A stretch of DNA of 64,000 bases from positions 1 through 64,000 of the forward strand of contig NZ_CABHYG010000002.1 of assembly GCF_902170785.1 (NCBI RefSeq). Reading direction: 5' to 3'. The notes below the pieces were generated by a model. It had not been told where the DNA came from, made no database searches, and worked only from the letters and a program-made list of their open reading frames with translations. Source of the DNA: Yersinia proxima. Lineage in GTDB: Bacteria > Pseudomonadota > Gammaproteobacteria > Enterobacterales > Enterobacteriaceae. Positions 1-14,929 of this stretch are shown here, one piece after another. The position numbers were made by a program, and so were the translations under genes. The number at the start of each line of letters is the position of its first letter. The first letter of the stretch is position 1.

Positions 1-65
1 TCTTCTGCCTGCCGAAACAGGCTTCGATATCGTCTTGCGAGTGCCCACACAGATTGTCTGATAAA

Positions 66-77
66 TTGTTAAAGAGC
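66..77 (-). promoter_or_regulatory. boxA antitermination element of rRNA leader
   Basis: The minus strand reads GCTCTTTAACAA, matching the rrn leader boxA that recruits NusB/NusE for rRNA antitermination. It lies downstream of P2, as expected. The rest of 1-345 is leader sequence with no gene. Confidence 0.8.
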
Positions 78-128
78 GTTCGTTACCCGTTTGCCTTGCG
101 GCGAATCTTACGGTAACGCGGGAGGCAG

Positions 129-156
129 ATAATACGCTTTCCCGCTGAAGAGTCAA
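129..156 (-). promoter_or_regulatory. rRNA operon promoter P2
   Basis: On the minus strand TTGACT and TATTAT are separated by 16 bp, about 120 bp downstream of P1, the usual tandem P1/P2 arrangement of enterobacterial rrn operons. Confidence 0.8.
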
Positions 157-248
157 GAGTTTATTTGGTTTCTTTCGAAGTCAAACTCAATCATTTCTCT
201 TCCTGACCCGGCGAAGTGTGTTTCGTTGTTCCCGGTCAGTGGAGGCGC

Positions 249-276
249 ATTATAGGGAGTTCCTGACAGCCTGCAA
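249..276 (-). promoter_or_regulatory. rRNA operon promoter P1
   Basis: Read on the minus strand, TTGCAG and TATAAT are separated by 16 bp, the short spacer typical of rrn P1 promoters. A GC-rich discriminator (GCGCCTCC) follows and an A/T-rich UP-like stretch lies upstream (about 277-330). The rRNA genes themselves lie left of the window. Stringent and growth-rate control is known for this promoter class and is inferred here. Confidence 0.85.
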
Positions 277-345
277 CCCCTAATTTCAAAAAACTTTTCA
301 ACCGTGTTTTATTTCAACAATTTGCGGTGATAACCACCATTATTG

Positions 346-879
346 CTATTTTTCGTACTGCAGCGCCGAGAAATCCTGAGCAAAACTACTAACCTGTTGC
401 CAATCCGTATACTCAACTTCTTTACTGGTATCCGTTTCTCCCCCGGTCATGCGCATAATAAGTTGAATCATGACTCTGTCTATCCATCGATAGCGTGGAT
501 AACGCAGCGCTCCAGCAAATACGGCGCACAATGTTGGCTGCCAAGGTGTGCTAAGTAAGAATTTGCGCACATAGGCATTGGTTTGTGGTGAACGCTTCTC
601 TGGTTTGCGCGCAGTCAGATTGACGGCAAAGAACGCACTCGGCATCTGATTAAGTTGTTCGACGTGTTTATTGACGAATTTACTCAACACCGGACTGAAA
701 TGCCCATAACGAACAGAAGCACCAATCACCACTTGTTGATACTGGCTCAGATCTATTTGCCCCACCTCGGCCAAATCCTGTATTTCACACGTCGCTGCGG
801 TTGATAATTCCTTAGCTATATAAGAGGCGATGGTTTGCGTTTGGCCGTCTCGGCTGGAGTAAAGTATCAATACTTTCAT
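346..879 (-). CDS. hemG: Menaquinone-dependent protoporphyrinogen IX dehydrogenase
   Basis: This 177-aa flavodoxin-like protein oxidises protoporphyrinogen IX to protoporphyrin IX in haem synthesis and passes electrons to quinones. The N-terminus [16 protein letters not shown] holds the FMN phosphate-binding loop. The [10 protein letters not shown] segment and the C-terminal [15 protein letters not shown] segment match E. coli HemG. It is the last gene of the pepQ-yigZ-trkH-hemG run, immediately upstream of an rRNA operon as in E. coli. It starts 21 bp after trkH ends, so co-transcription is likely. The start ATG at 879 agrees with the family. Confidence 0.93.
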   Translation of the reverse strand: MKVLILYSSRDGQTQTIASYIAKELSTAATCEIQDLAEVGQIDLSQYQQVVIGASVRYGHFSPVLSKFVNKHVEQLNQMPSAFFAVNLTARKPEKRSPQTNAYVRKFLLSTPWQPTLCAVFAGALRYPRYRWIDRVMIQLIMRMTGGETDTSKEVEYTDWQQVSSFAQDFSALQYEK

Positions 880-900
880 AGCAATGTTCCTTATGCAGAA

Positions 901-2352
901 TTACTCACGCCAGAATGTTGGGGTGAAGAGAACCAGCAAAGTGAAAACTTCCAACCGGCCAAATAACATTGTTATCACTAATATCCATTTAGCAGCAGGA
1001 TTCATAGAAGTGAAGTTATCAGCGACAACACCTAAGCCTGGCCCAAGGTTATTCAAAGTTGCAGTCACTGCCGCAAAAGCAGAAAACTCATCGACACCTG
1101 TCGCGATGATGGCCAACATGCTGATAATGAAAACCAAAGCATATGCGGAGAAGAACCCCCACACAGCTTCCAGTATTCGTTCCGGTAATGCTCGCCGCCC
1201 CAGCTTGATGGTGTAAACCGCATTCGGATGAACCAAACGTTTTAATTCACGCGAGCCTTGTAGATAGAGCAACAGGATACGGATAACTTTCAAACCACCA
1301 CCGGTTGACCCGGCACACCCCCCGATAAACGCGGAGCATAATAAAAGTATCGGCAGGAACAACGGCCACTTAGAAATACTGTCCGTTGTGAAGCCCGCCG
1401 TGGTCGCCATTGAAACCACTTGGAAAAATGCCTGATTTAAGGTTTCCAGCCCCGATTTGTATACACTGTGCTGCCAGAGCACCAAGGTACAAACGATAAC
1501 TAGCGTCAATTGTACAAAGATAAACATACGGAATTCAGGATCACGCCAATAAACTTTCAAACTGCGGCCACTGAGTACAGCGAAATGCAGACCAAAGTTA
1601 CAGCCCGAAATCAGCAAGAAAATACCAATGATGGTGTTAATCGTTGGGCTGTTGAAATAACCGATACTGGCGTCATGGGTAGAAAAGCCGCCTATCGCGA
1701 TAGTTGAAAAGCTGTGAGAGATAGCATCAAACACAGACATCCCCGCGGCCCATAAAGAAAGCGCACAGGCAATGGTCAGCAAGACATAGATAAGCCACAG
1801 TGTTTTCGCAGTTTCGGCGATTCGGGGGCGCATTTTATTGTCTTTCAATGGCCCTGGCATTTCAGCCCGATAGAGCTGCATCCCCCCGACACCCAAAATA
1901 GGCAAAATGGCCACTGCCAATACGATGATCCCCATGCCACCCAGCCACTGCAGCATTTGTCGATAGAATAAAATGGCCTTAGGCAGTGAATCTAACCCCA
2001 CCAGCGTGGTGGCTCCGGTGGTCGTCAGCCCAGAGAATGATTCAAAAAATGCATCAGTTAGCGAAAGGTTCGGGCGCTCAGAAAATAAGAAAGGTAATGC
2101 CCCGACACTGCCCAGCACTGTCCAGAACAGCACTACAATCAGAAACCCCTCGCGCGGTTTCAACTCATGCTTCTGCTTTCGGTTCGGTAGCCACAGCAAC
2201 AAGCCTATCGACAAAGCAACAAAGAAGGTTTCGCTGAAGGCACGGCCGGCACCATCACGATAGATCAAGGCCACTAGCCCGGGAATAAACATTGTCCCGG
2301 AGAATAAGATGACTAGCAGGCCAACAATACGGGTTATGGCACGAAAATGCAT
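901..2352 (-). CDS. trkH: Trk system potassium uptake protein TrkH
   Basis: This 483-aa polytopic inner-membrane protein is the K+-translocating subunit of the Trk system, gated by cytoplasmic TrkA. It has repeated membrane-pore-membrane units. The pore-loop segments visible are TTTGATT (near residues 110-116), IAIGGFSTHD (near 220), TTAGFTTDS (near 320) and LNNLGPGLG (near 435), giving the four filter glycine motifs of the family. Its length is that of E. coli TrkH. It sits between yigZ and hemG with short gaps, matching the E. coli order. Confidence 0.95.
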   Translation of the reverse strand: MHFRAITRIVGLLVILFSGTMFIPGLVALIYRDGAGRAFSETFFVALSIGLLLWLPNRKQKHELKPREGFLIVVLFWTVLGSVGALPFLFSERPNLSLTDAFFESFSGLTTTGATTLVGLDSLPKAILFYRQMLQWLGGMGIIVLAVAILPILGVGGMQLYRAEMPGPLKDNKMRPRIAETAKTLWLIYVLLTIACALSLWAAGMSVFDAISHSFSTIAIGGFSTHDASIGYFNSPTINTIIGIFLLISGCNFGLHFAVLSGRSLKVYWRDPEFRMFIFVQLTLVIVCTLVLWQHSVYKSGLETLNQAFFQVVSMATTAGFTTDSISKWPLFLPILLLCSAFIGGCAGSTGGGLKVIRILLLYLQGSRELKRLVHPNAVYTIKLGRRALPERILEAVWGFFSAYALVFIISMLAIIATGVDEFSAFAAVTATLNNLGPGLGVVADNFTSMNPAAKWILVITMLFGRLEVFTLLVLFTPTFWRE

Positions 2353-2388
2353 TCCGGCACGTTCCTTAGCAATTCACTTGGATGGGGA

Positions 2389-3003
2389 TTATTGCGAAAT
2401 GGGCGTCAATTGCAACGTACCACGACTGAGATCCCGCAATTTATCCCCGACCTGACTGGCTTGAGTTGCTGGCAAAGAGAGATGAAGAGTCACGAGTTGT
2501 GCATATTCACTCTGTAAAATCTGGCCTTCAACCTGCTGTAATAGTGTTTCGACCATCGCGAGCTGCGCATAGTCACACTGCAAAGTATATTCTACCTGCG
2601 GGACTTTATATTTTACTTCAATCTGTTTTAACGCTTGCTGAACACCACTGCCATAAGCTCTGACTAACCCGCCAGTACCCAGCTTGATACCGCCATAATA
2701 ACGCACAACCACCGCAGTAATTTCACCTATCCCACTACCCATCAATTGAGCCAGAATCGGTTTACCCGCTGTGCCCGAAGGCTCGCCATCATCGGAAAAA
2801 CCTAGTTGCTGTGAATCTGTGGGTGTCCCGGCAACAAAAGCCCAGCAATGATGCCGGGCTGTTGGGTGTTGTTGCTTTACCTGCTGAATAAAATCTTTCG
2901 CTTCATTCACCCCACAGGTATGAGCCAGTAAGGTGATGAAACGACTTTTTTTAATCTCTTCGCTGATAGTCACCGAAGCCGCAGGTATCAAATAAGGCTG
3001 CAT
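2389..3003 (-). CDS. yigZ: IMPACT-family protein YigZ
   Basis: This 204-aa protein belongs to the IMPACT/YigZ family (UPF0029 N-terminal domain plus a small C-terminal ferredoxin-like domain). The conserved core HHCWAFVAGTP, FSDDGEPSGTAGKPIL and VVVRYYGGIKLGTGGLVRAY is plainly visible in the first 120 residues. The eukaryotic homologue regulates the eIF2alpha kinase GCN2; the bacterial role is not firmly established. The start ATG at 3003 shares one base with the pepQ stop (TGATG), which indicates translational coupling. Confidence 0.9.
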   Translation of the reverse strand: MQPYLIPAASVTISEEIKKSRFITLLAHTCGVNEAKDFIQQVKQQHPTARHHCWAFVAGTPTDSQQLGFSDDGEPSGTAGKPILAQLMGSGIGEITAVVVRYYGGIKLGTGGLVRAYGSGVQQALKQIEVKYKVPQVEYTLQCDYAQLAMVETLLQQVEGQILQSEYAQLVTLHLSLPATQASQVGDKLRDLSRGTLQLTPISQ

Positions 3004-4334
3004 CAGTCCAGCTTCAGGTCGCGAGTCATGTTCTCAACCCGATTATCATGAATAACAATATTGTCTTCTATACGAATGCCACCATAAGGCTTCAGCGTTT
3101 CAATAAGATCCCAATTGAAATGCTGGCTGAACTCCCCTGAACGCCAAGGTGCCAAGAGTGATTCAATAAAGTAGAGGCCCGGTTCGATAGTCAGCACCAT
3201 GCGCGGTTGCAGAATACGGGTACAACGTAAGTAAGGGTACTTGGATGGCGCGCTGAGATGCGTCCCTTTCTCATCCTGCGTAAAGCCCGCAGTATCGTGC
3301 ACTTGCAAACCTAGCGGGTGACCCAATCCGTGCGGTAGGAATGGACAAGTAATACCTTGTTCAACCATCGCCTCTTCGCTGATACCGGTGACCAGATTAT
3401 GAGTGCGCAGTAACTTCGCAATACGTTGATGCATCTGAACATGATAATCGGTGTAGCGCTCACCACTTTTAATGGTTTTGATTAGCTCAAGCTGCTCATA
3501 ATTAAGGTCTTTGATCAATGCAGAAAAATCGTTTTCACTGTCTGCGGCATAGGTACGGGTCAAATCAGCAGCATAGCCGTTGTATTCAGCACCCGCATCA
3601 ATCAGGAAACTACGAATCTCTGCCGGTGGCTGATGCTGCAAGGTGGTGTAATGCAATACCGCCGAATGTTCATTCAGTGCAACAATATTATCGTATGGAA
3701 CATCAGTATCACGGTGACCCGTAGCCATCAGATAGGCGAGATTGATATCAAACTCGCTCATACCGGACTGAAATGCTTCATAAGCAGCCCGATGCCCAGC
3801 AACTGCGGTCTTTTGCGCTTCACGCATACACGCCAACTCGTAATCTGTTTTATAAGAGCGGTAGAAATGAAGGTAATCCAACACCGGTTTAGGATTAATG
3901 TTTTCAGTACTGAAACCCAGAGCCTGAGCGCGCTGTTGAGCATAACCAATATAAGCAACTCGCTCGCGCTGCACTGGCAATTGTTGTGCAATGTCGTCGG
4001 CATTAGCTAAAGGCTGAATATCAAGTGATTTGGTCCAGAAGCTGTCAGGAAGTGGCTCAACACTGTGCCAATAATCTACCGGGGAGTAAAACCATAACTT
4101 CGGCGTATTAACGCCATCAACCCATAGCCAGCAGTTGGGAACTTGTGTCACCGGAACCCAGGCTTTGAATTGGGCATTAACCTTAAAAGGATAGTCGCGG
4201 TCATCAAGGAAAATACGTTGTAATTCACCGGAATGAATCAATAAAGCATCCAACTGATGGCGTTCCAGTACATCGCGAGTGCGTTGTTGTAGGGTGGACA
4301 AATGTTCGTTATATAAAGAAGCCAGCGTTTCCAT
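3003..4334 (-). CDS. pepQ: Xaa-Pro dipeptidase PepQ
   Basis: This is a 443-aa cytoplasmic M24 metallopeptidase (pita-bread fold) that cleaves Xaa-Pro dipeptides. The dinuclear metal ligands are visible: Asp in [14 protein letters not shown] and ADLTRT, His in [14 protein letters not shown], Glu in TIEPG and Glu in GGIRIEDN. I chose the ATG at 4334 (METLASLY), which matches E. coli; an ATG one codon upstream adds only Met. One oddity: the normally near-invariant Gly before MVLTIEPG is Arg (codon CGC near 3191-3193). It heads the pepQ-yigZ-trkH-hemG run and is divergent from fadB. Confidence 0.95.
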   Translation of the reverse strand: METLASLYNEHLSTLQQRTRDVLERHQLDALLIHSGELQRIFLDDRDYPFKVNAQFKAWVPVTQVPNCWLWVDGVNTPKLWFYSPVDYWHSVEPLPDSFWTKSLDIQPLANADDIAQQLPVQRERVAYIGYAQQRAQALGFSTENINPKPVLDYLHFYRSYKTDYELACMREAQKTAVAGHRAAYEAFQSGMSEFDINLAYLMATGHRDTDVPYDNIVALNEHSAVLHYTTLQHQPPAEIRSFLIDAGAEYNGYAADLTRTYAADSENDFSALIKDLNYEQLELIKTIKSGERYTDYHVQMHQRIAKLLRTHNLVTGISEEAMVEQGITCPFLPHGLGHPLGLQVHDTAGFTQDEKGTHLSAPSKYPYLRCTRILQPRMVLTIEPGLYFIESLLAPWRSGEFSQHFNWDLIETLKPYGGIRIEDNIVIHDNRVENMTRDLKLD

Positions 4335-4562
4335 CACAGTACCCTTCGCTATTAGAACTTAATTTTTTAATCTTACCATAGTCGCCAAAGCCATGTTTCG
4401 ACGACCTCTTACCTATAAGTTAATTACGCTACCTTACGCGCAAAACGGCCGTAAATAAACGTGATAAAAATCAATTATTCCACCTGATTGACTGTGATCT
4501 TCACTGCAAAAAATCAATCTCTTGTTTGCAATTCATTAACAAAATATCCACACTTCCTGAAT

Positions 4563-4579
4563 ATCTGGTCATACCAGAT
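4563..4579 (+). promoter_or_regulatory. FadR operator upstream of fadB
   Basis: ATCTGGTCATACCAGAT is a 17-bp palindrome differing from the E. coli fadB FadR site only in the central bases. It ends 26 bp before the fadB ATG, consistent with repression that is relieved by long-chain acyl-CoA. The rest of the pepQ-fadB gap (4335-4562) shows no gene. Confidence 0.85.
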
Positions 4580-4605
4580 CACATACGCTTATTCAGGAGA
4601 TAGAT

Positions 4606-7970
<3,365 letters not shown>

Positions 7971-7981
7971 CCAAAATATTT

Positions 7982-8001
7982 AGGGCCTGAGTACAGGCCC
8001 T
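7982..8001. terminator. Inverted repeat between fadA and fre
   Basis: AGGGCCTG and CAGGCCCT form a perfect 8-bp stem with a 4-nt loop, 11 bp after the fadA stop. No strong T tract follows on the plus strand; on the minus strand it is followed by an A/T-rich run. It could act as a weak terminator for either convergent gene or stabilise mRNA. Confidence 0.45.
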
Positions 8002-8027
8002 GATAACCAGAGTTTAGTTGCCGTTTT

Positions 8028-8053
8028 CCCGCCTGTCAGGGGCGGGCTTTTTT
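8028..8053 (+). terminator. Intrinsic terminator of fadBA
   Basis: CCCGCC and GGCGGG (7-nt loop) are followed by CTTTTTTT, a classic rho-independent terminator on the plus strand between fadA and the convergent fre. Confidence 0.8.
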
Positions 8054-8067
8054 ATCTGGTGTTTCAC

Positions 8068-8769
8068 TTAAATAAAAGCAAAAGCATCACCATAGATATG
8101 CGCTTCCAGTGCGCCGCGCTCGGCACAGAAACGTTCACGAGCAATCTTCGCCATTTCAAAACGACCTGCGATATAGATATCCTGCTCAGCGAGAGAACCG
8201 TAGTCTTGCAACACGGCACTTAGCACAGTTCCGGTTCGACCACGCCAGCCATCTTCTGGCTGTTCAACGACAGGGATAACTTTCAACTGCGGATACTGAA
8301 TCGACAGCGCTTCTAACTCACTGAGGTCATATAAATGCACAGCTTCGCGCCCGCCCCAATAGATAGAAACTTCACGATCAGGTTGTTCTGCTAACGCCGC
8401 CAACAAAATGGAACGCGCATAGGAGAAACCAGTACCGCCTGCAATTAATATCAGTGGGCGATGACTACCCTCGCGGAACCACGCCTCACCATGAGGAATA
8501 TCCACATCCAGCGTTTTCTCTTGCAGAATTCTGTCCATTACCGCCATGGCGTATAAATTCAGCTCCGAAGCCCCGATATGCAGCTCGATTGAGTCTTTTT
8601 GCAGTGGTGTGGATGCCATAGAGAATGGTCGTTTATCGCGCTCATCCATCACGACCATCAAATACTGCCCAGCACGGAAAGAAAATGCAGATGCAGGTAC
8701 TAATTGCACCCGGTACACCGTATCGGTAATGGCCTCTACGGAGGTTACTTTACAGCTTAAAGTTGTCAT
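8068..8769 (-). CDS. fre: NAD(P)H-flavin reductase Fre
   Basis: This 233-aa reductase of the ferredoxin-NADP+ reductase superfamily supplies reduced free flavins in the cytoplasm. Family motifs visible are the flavin-binding RPFSMAST (near residues 46-53), the nicotinamide-binding [10 protein letters not shown] and the C-terminal YGDAFAFI. I chose the ATG at 8769 ([16 protein letters not shown]) because it matches E. coli Fre; an upstream start at 8811 would add 14 unconserved residues. It lies 54 bp downstream of ubiD on the same strand. Reduced FMN from Fre/UbiX-type chemistry fits the UbiD neighbourhood. Confidence 0.95.
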   Translation of the reverse strand: MTTLSCKVTSVEAITDTVYRVQLVPASAFSFRAGQYLMVVMDERDKRPFSMASTPLQKDSIELHIGASELNLYAMAVMDRILQEKTLDVDIPHGEAWFREGSHRPLILIAGGTGFSYARSILLAALAEQPDREVSIYWGGREAVHLYDLSELEALSIQYPQLKVIPVVEQPEDGWRGRTGTVLSAVLQDYGSLAEQDIYIAGRFEMAKIARERFCAERGALEAHIYGDAFAFI

Positions 8770-8823
8770 GCCTTCCCTCTGTCGGGTCATCAAATGCAAA
8801 ACTAAGGACAAAATGGACGCCAG

Positions 8824-10320
8824 TTAGCGTTTCGTCTCTTTGTCACTGAAAATGGCAAGCTCGTCCCAAATAGCATCAACGCGGGCGCGGACTTCTTCAT
8901 CCATTTTAATTGGACGCCCCCATTCACGCGGAGTCTCAGCTGGCCATTTGTTGGTGGCATCCAGCCCCATTTTCGATCCCAAACCGGAAACCGGTGAGGC
9001 GAAATCCAAATAATCTATTGGTGTGTTTTCAATTAACACCGTATCGCGCGACGGGTCCATTCGGGTCGTAATCGCCCAAATAACATCATTCCAATCACGG
9101 GCGTTAATATCATCGTCACAAACAATAACAAATTTCGTATACATAAACTGGCGTAAAAACGACCAAACGCCCATCATCACGCGTTTAGCATGACCAGCAT
9201 ACTGTTTCTTGATGGTCACCACGGCCAAACGGTATGAACAGCCTTCTGGCGGCAGATAAAAATCAACAATCTCTGGGAATTGTTTTTGCAAAATAGGAAC
9301 AAATACTTCGTTCAGCGCAACGCCCATTACCGCCGGTTCATCCGGTGGACGACCAGTATAGGTTGAATGATAAATCGCGTCTTTGCGTTGAGTAATATGG
9401 GTGACGGTAAAGACAGGGAAACTATCAATCTCGTTGTAATAACCGGTATGATCGCCATAAGGGCCTTCCGGTGCCATCTCACCCTGCTCAATATATCCTT
9501 CCAATACAATTTCTGCACTTGCAGGAACTTCAAGTGAGTTGGAAAGACACTTTACGACTTCGGTTTTATGCCCACGCAATAAGCCGGCAAAAGCATATTC
9601 AGATAAAGTATCTGGCACGGGCGTTACCGCAGCCAAAATAGTCGCAGGATCAGCTCCCAACGCGACAGCAACCGGGAAACGTTCGCCAGGATGCGCTTCG
9701 CACCATTCTTGATAGTCTAAAGCGCCGCCTCGATGGGAAAGCCAGCGCATAATTAATTTGTTTTTGCCCAACACTTGCTGGCGATAAATACCCAGATTTT
9801 GCCGTTCTTTATGCGGCCCGCGAGTCACCGTCAGCCCCCAAGAGACCAATGGGGCGGCATCCTCCGGCCAACAGTGCATCACCGGGATTCGGCTTAGGTC
9901 GACATCATCCCCTTCCCACACTTGCTCTTGGCATGGGGCGGAGCTTAAGCATTTCGTCGGCATATTCAATACCTGCTTAAATTTAGGCAGTTTATCGAAC
10001 AGGTCACGAAAACCTTTCGGCGGATCAGGTTCTTTCAGGAAAGCCAATAACTTGCCAACATCTCGCAGAGCACTAACATCTTCTTGCCCCATCCCCATCG
10101 CAACCCGCTTGGCTGTACCAAACAGGTTACACAACACGGGCATGTTATAGCCCTTCGGATTCTCAAAAAGTAATGCAGGCCCGCCAGCGCGCAAAGTACG
10201 ATCGGCTATTTCTGTCATTTCCAGATAGGGATCAATAGGCTGGCTAATTCGTTTAAGTTCGCCCCTCTGTTCCAGCAACGAGAGGAAGTCACGTAAGTCA
10301 CGGTATTTCATGCTGATCAT
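8824..10320 (-). CDS. ubiD: 4-hydroxy-3-polyprenylbenzoate decarboxylase UbiD
   Basis: This 498-aa decarboxylase uses prenylated FMN (made by UbiX) to remove the carboxylate from 4-hydroxy-3-octaprenylbenzoate in ubiquinone synthesis. Diagnostic segments are [36 protein letters not shown] and [13 protein letters not shown] (prFMN/metal site). The start [12 protein letters not shown] at 10320 agrees with family length; the longer ATG at 10344 adds eight residues. Other ubi genes (ubiB, J, E) lie about 5 kb away. rfaH is divergent upstream. Confidence 0.95.
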   Translation of the reverse strand: MISMKYRDLRDFLSLLEQRGELKRISQPIDPYLEMTEIADRTLRAGGPALLFENPKGYNMPVLCNLFGTAKRVAMGMGQEDVSALRDVGKLLAFLKEPDPPKGFRDLFDKLPKFKQVLNMPTKCLSSAPCQEQVWEGDDVDLSRIPVMHCWPEDAAPLVSWGLTVTRGPHKERQNLGIYRQQVLGKNKLIMRWLSHRGGALDYQEWCEAHPGERFPVAVALGADPATILAAVTPVPDTLSEYAFAGLLRGHKTEVVKCLSNSLEVPASAEIVLEGYIEQGEMAPEGPYGDHTGYYNEIDSFPVFTVTHITQRKDAIYHSTYTGRPPDEPAVMGVALNEVFVPILQKQFPEIVDFYLPPEGCSYRLAVVTIKKQYAGHAKRVMMGVWSFLRQFMYTKFVIVCDDDINARDWNDVIWAITTRMDPSRDTVLIENTPIDYLDFASPVSGLGSKMGLDATNKWPAETPREWGRPIKMDEEVRARVDAIWDELAIFSDKETKR

Positions 10321-10584
10321 TTCGGCGGCTAGGTGATGCGCCATTATAGGCTGTCTTTATAGCAGTTGCTGTCTTTTTGTTAAAAATGAAGCAGGCTAAC
10401 TCGAAAAAATAGCATGCTGTTATTTGGCATTAACATTTACAAGCACTGATAGAATGTTATCGATATAAAATATGGCTAACTCTTTACATAACAAATATAT
10501 ATCAGGTGATGTTATTTTTGCTCACTGTATATGTACCCCCACTTTTGCTATGCTGCCAGGTAGTACCTAAAGGCATATGAAATT

Positions 10585-11073
10585 ATGAAACATTGGCATT
10601 TATTATATTGTAAACGTGGGCAACTTTTACGCGCTAAAGAGCACTTAGAGCGACAAGAAGTGAATTGCTGGACACCGATCGTCACTATCGAAAAGATAAT
10701 ACGCGGAAAACGAATTGAAACCACGGAAGCATTATTCCCGAATTATCTCTTTGTGGAGTTTGATCCGGAACATATTCATACCACAACGATAAGTGCCACC
10801 CGAGGTGTAAGCCACTTTGTCAGGTTTGGCGTACAACCTGCGGTAATCCCGGCAATGGTTATTCACGAAATGCAATCTCATACAACTGATAAAATCATTG
10901 CACCAGAGATACCTACGCCTGGTGATACTGTGATTATTACAGAGGGTGTTTTTGCGGGGTTACAGGCCATTTATACCGAGCCAGATGGTGAGGCACGTTC
11001 AATGCTATTACTGAATATGCTCAATAGTCCGATATTACAAAGTCTGGATAATCGTCAATTCGAAAAACAATAA
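10585..11073 (+). CDS. rfaH: Transcription antiterminator RfaH
   Basis: This 162-aa NusG paralogue binds paused RNA polymerase at ops elements and promotes expression of long surface-polysaccharide, pilus and toxin operons. The N-terminal NGN domain contains [20 protein letters not shown] and [12 protein letters not shown]. The short C-terminal KOW region contains [14 protein letters not shown] and [14 protein letters not shown], matching E. coli RfaH. It is monocistronic, with divergent ubiD upstream (10321-10584, A/T-rich promoter region) and convergent hemB 72 bp downstream. Confidence 0.95.
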   Translation: MKHWHLLYCKRGQLLRAKEHLERQEVNCWTPIVTIEKIIRGKRIETTEALFPNYLFVEFDPEHIHTTTISATRGVSHFVRFGVQPAVIPAMVIHEMQSHTTDKIIAPEIPTPGDTVIITEGVFAGLQAIYTEPDGEARSMLLLNMLNSPILQSLDNRQFEKQ

Positions 11074-11145
11074 GATACTTAATTCACAGTGCCAAAGTAG
11101 GTATTTCAGTGCCTACCTTGACACTTATTATTGATAACCGAACAG

Positions 11146-12177
<1,032 letters not shown>

Positions 12178-12182
12178 CTAAC

Positions 12183-12965
12183 TCAAACCAACCGGAAAAT
12201 CCGGCGGGCGTTTTCATCAGTTTTCTGTCCCAGCCATTGAGGGTCTTCTTGTCGCCAGACAGCAACCTGCTGGACGATATGAGGCAGAAAGCAGGGTTCA
12301 TTGCGACGAGATGCAGGTTTAGGATGTATATCTCGTGGCAATAAATATGGGGCATCAGTTTCCAGCAGTAATTGCTGGGTAGGAATACGCGGCAATAACG
12401 CCCTTAACTCAAGACCACGACGCTCATCACATACCCAACCGGTTATACCTATAGATAAGCCCAATGCCAGACAGGAATCCAATTCATCAGCAGTGCCGGT
12501 AAAACAATGCACAACAGCTGCAGGAATTTTATCTAGCCAAGGCGAAAGTAGAGTGATGAAACGATCATGCGCCTCTCGGCAATGCAAGAATACCGGCAAA
12601 GAAAGTTCAGCAGCCAGTGCTAACTGTGCAGTAAAGGCAATCTCTTGCTCAGTTGGAGTAGAGAAGTTGCGATTAAAGTCCAGGCCACATTCGCCAATGG
12701 CGACTACGCTGGCATTGGTTGCTATTGCCCTAATTTGCTGTTCTACATCTACTTGCCAACTGCTTGCATGATGGGGATGAACACCTGCGGTTGACCAGCT
12801 ATAGCCAGGATAGGCCATGGCAAGCTCAAAGGCGGCCTGGCTTTCTTCAGAATTTGTTCCGGTAATCAGCATACCGGTAACACCAGCCTCTTTTGCCCGA
12901 GCCACGACTTGAGGACAGTCTTTTGTAAATTGTGAGCTGGTTAAGTTCACACCGATATCAAACAT
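12183..12965 (-). CDS. tatD: TatD-family 3'-5' DNase / metal-dependent hydrolase
   Basis: This 260-aa TIM-barrel metallohydrolase has the TatD motifs [41 protein letters not shown] and ETDAPYL, which supply the metal-binding His, Glu and Asp residues. E. coli TatD has 3'-5' exonuclease activity on DNA and RNA and is not required for Tat export despite its place next to tatABC. It follows tatC by 55 bp, separated by a GC-rich hairpin. Confidence 0.94.
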   Translation of the reverse strand: MFDIGVNLTSSQFTKDCPQVVARAKEAGVTGMLITGTNSEESQAAFELAMAYPGYSWSTAGVHPHHASSWQVDVEQQIRAIATNASVVAIGECGLDFNRNFSTPTEQEIAFTAQLALAAELSLPVFLHCREAHDRFITLLSPWLDKIPAAVVHCFTGTADELDSCLALGLSIGITGWVCDERRGLELRALLPRIPTQQLLLETDAPYLLPRDIHPKPASRRNEPCFLPHIVQQVAVWRQEDPQWLGQKTDENARRIFRLV

Positions 12966-12982
12966 AAGTGTCCCAAAACAGA

Positions 12983-13001
12983 AGCCGCCCAGAGGGCGGC
13001 T
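12983..13001 (-). terminator. Intercistronic hairpin tatC-tatD
   Basis: AGCCGCC and GGCGGCT form a 7-bp GC-rich stem with a 5-nt loop in the tatC-tatD gap. Only short T runs follow on the minus strand, so a partial terminator or attenuator lowering tatD expression is more likely than full termination. Confidence 0.5.
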
Positions 13002-13020
13002 AAAATATCAAAGTAGAAAC

Positions 13021-13800
13021 TTAAGACTCTTTAGGATGATTATCGACTTCTTCATCCTCTTCCTCAATATCTGTACGACGTTGTTTACCGGTGTAGAAGC
13101 GGGCAAAGAACACCCCCACTTCGAATAACAGATACATCGGAATCGCTAATAATGTCTGAGATAACACATCTGGCGGGGTGAGAAGCATCCCCACGACAAA
13201 AGCACCAACAAACACATAAGGTCGTTTTTTCTTCAATGCTTCAGGTGTTGTCACCCCTGCCCAACACAGAAGAATTATCGCAATCGGGACTTCGAAAGAA
13301 ATACCAAAAGCCATAAAAAGTGCCATAACGAAATCAAGGTATTTAGTGATATCCGTTGCGATAAGCACACTTTCCGGCGCGGTTTTGGCAAAAAAACCAA
13401 AAGCTAACGGGAAAACAACAAAGTAGGCAAATGCCATTCCCAGATAAAATAAGAAGCTACTAGATATCAGCAGCGGGACCATCAAGCGGCGCTCATGTTT
13501 ATACAGCGCAGGGGCTATAAATGCCCAAACCTGATAGAGGATCATCGGTGCTGAAACAAACACCGAAACCATCATGGTCAATTTAATCGGGGTAAAGAAC
13601 GGTGATGCGACATCCGTTGCGATCATACTGGAACCAACAGGCAGTTGTTTGATCAACGGTGCTGAAACCAGATGGTAGATATCATTAGCAAAAAAAACCA
13701 ATACGAAAAAAACCACTAAAATAGTGATAATGCAATTCAATAGCCGCTTACGCAGTTCTATTAAATGAGTAATAAGGGGTTGGGTATCATCAACAGCCAT
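13021..13800 (-). CDS. tatC: Sec-independent protein translocase TatC
   Basis: This 259-aa inner-membrane protein has six predicted hydrophobic segments and recognises twin-arginine signal peptides together with TatB. Conserved features are the N-terminal [11 protein letters not shown], the periplasmic AP(L)IKQLP segment, [25 protein letters not shown] and GISFEVPIA. The C-terminal tail is acidic ([12 protein letters not shown]). It begins 2 bp after tatB ends, in the tatABC operon. Confidence 0.96.
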   Translation of the reverse strand: MAVDDTQPLITHLIELRKRLLNCIITILVVFFVLVFFANDIYHLVSAPLIKQLPVGSSMIATDVASPFFTPIKLTMMVSVFVSAPMILYQVWAFIAPALYKHERRLMVPLLISSSFLFYLGMAFAYFVVFPLAFGFFAKTAPESVLIATDITKYLDFVMALFMAFGISFEVPIAIILLCWAGVTTPEALKKKRPYVFVGAFVVGMLLTPPDVLSQTLLAIPMYLLFEVGVFFARFYTGKQRRTDIEEEDEEVDNHPKES

Positions 13801-13802
13801 GT

Positions 13803-14459
13803 TTACCGATCGCCGCCAGGTTGGTGAGTTCTAGGTTGGTCAGCACCGAGCGAATCTGTGCTATGGGTGTCAACTGCAGCAGTTTGTACCTTAGTTACGG
13901 GAGTGTTCGTAACGGGAACCTGTTCTCTATCTACAGAGGAGATAGACGCAGAAAAGGCCTCAACTTTAACAATGGGTTTCTCATCATTAGTAGGCGCGGT
14001 TTCAACCGATTCCGGGGTGACGGCTTTATCAACATCAGTACTCGGTGCTTGAGGTGATGCTTGAGCCTTCGTTGCAGACTCGGCGGGCGTAACACCATCA
14101 TGAATAGCTTCCGGTTCGGTAATGAGCGGATTATGGATCGTGTGTGGTGCTTCCGAACCAATGTCAGAATGATATGAACGTTTCAGTGCCTCAGCGGCCT
14201 CTTTGAGTTCATCCATTGAGGCTTTCAGCTCTGGTGTCAGGTTCTGCAAACCGGCTTCTTCCGCTTTTTTCAGGCTGTCTTGCAACTCTTGAATCTTAAG
14301 CTCTTGCGCTAATTCGTTTTGCACGGTGGCCGCAAGTGAACGCAATGTACGAATCCAACCCGCAACTGTTCTAACAGCAACCGGTAGCCGTTCTGGCCCG
14401 AGTACGACCAGGCCTATCACAAGAACCAGCAGCAGTTCACTAAACCCGATGTCGAACAC
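13803..14459 (-). CDS. tatB: Sec-independent protein translocase TatB
   Basis: This 218-aa protein has one N-terminal membrane segment ([21 protein letters not shown]), the conserved GPERLP hinge and an amphipathic helix ([15 protein letters not shown]). A long, low-complexity Ala/Pro/Thr/Glu-rich tail makes up the C-terminal half. TatB forms the receptor with TatC. It begins 3 bp after tatA ends. Confidence 0.95.
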   Translation of the reverse strand: MFDIGFSELLLVLVIGLVVLGPERLPVAVRTVAGWIRTLRSLAATVQNELAQELKIQELQDSLKKAEEAGLQNLTPELKASMDELKEAAEALKRSYHSDIGSEAPHTIHNPLITEPEAIHDGVTPAESATKAQASPQAPSTDVDKAVTPESVETAPTNDEKPIVKVEAFSASISSVDREQVPVTNTPVTKVQTAAVDTHSTDSLGADQPRTHQPGGDR

Positions 14460-14462
14460 AGC

Positions 14463-14729
14463 TTATCCCTGCTCTTTGTCGTGACTCTTAGACTCTTCAG
14501 CTTTAGCAACTGGCTGCTGTTTTTCAGTAATCGATTTTGCAAAGTCAGCATCGTTACTGGTTTTATTAGCGTCAGTTGGCGGAGTTTGTGGCTCATCACC
14601 CATCGCCTTTTTAAAACCTTTGATGGATGCGCCCAGATCTGACCCTAATGTCCGTAGTTTGTTAGTACCAAACAGCAAGACAACAATCACGGCAATGATT
14701 AATAACTGCCAAATACTTATACCACCCAT
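14463..14729 (-). CDS. tatA: Sec-independent protein translocase TatA
   Basis: This 88-aa pore-forming Tat subunit has the invariant N-terminus [20 protein letters not shown], a [13 protein letters not shown] hinge, an amphipathic helix ([13 protein letters not shown]) and a charged tail ending SHDKEQG. I chose the ATG at 14729; the in-frame ATG at 14750 would add MYIEVNV before the membrane segment and does not fit the family. The roughly 200-bp gap to ubiB upstream probably holds the tatABC promoter. Confidence 0.95.
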   Translation of the reverse strand: MGGISIWQLLIIAVIVVLLFGTNKLRTLGSDLGASIKGFKKAMGDEPQTPPTDANKTSNDADFAKSITEKQQPVAKAEESKSHDKEQG

Positions 14730-14929
14730 TACATTCACCTCTATATACAAGGGTTATTCCACAGAGAGCCGCATTATACGTCATATAACCTCTGTGAATA
14801 CCTATCTAACTTACCGCATTTTGAACTAGCGCATAGCTTCTTAAACAAATAAGCGACTTATCGAATAACTTTTATATAACTCATAAGCCGCACAATAGAC
14901 TATCCATAGATACTTTCAGCAATAAGTCA

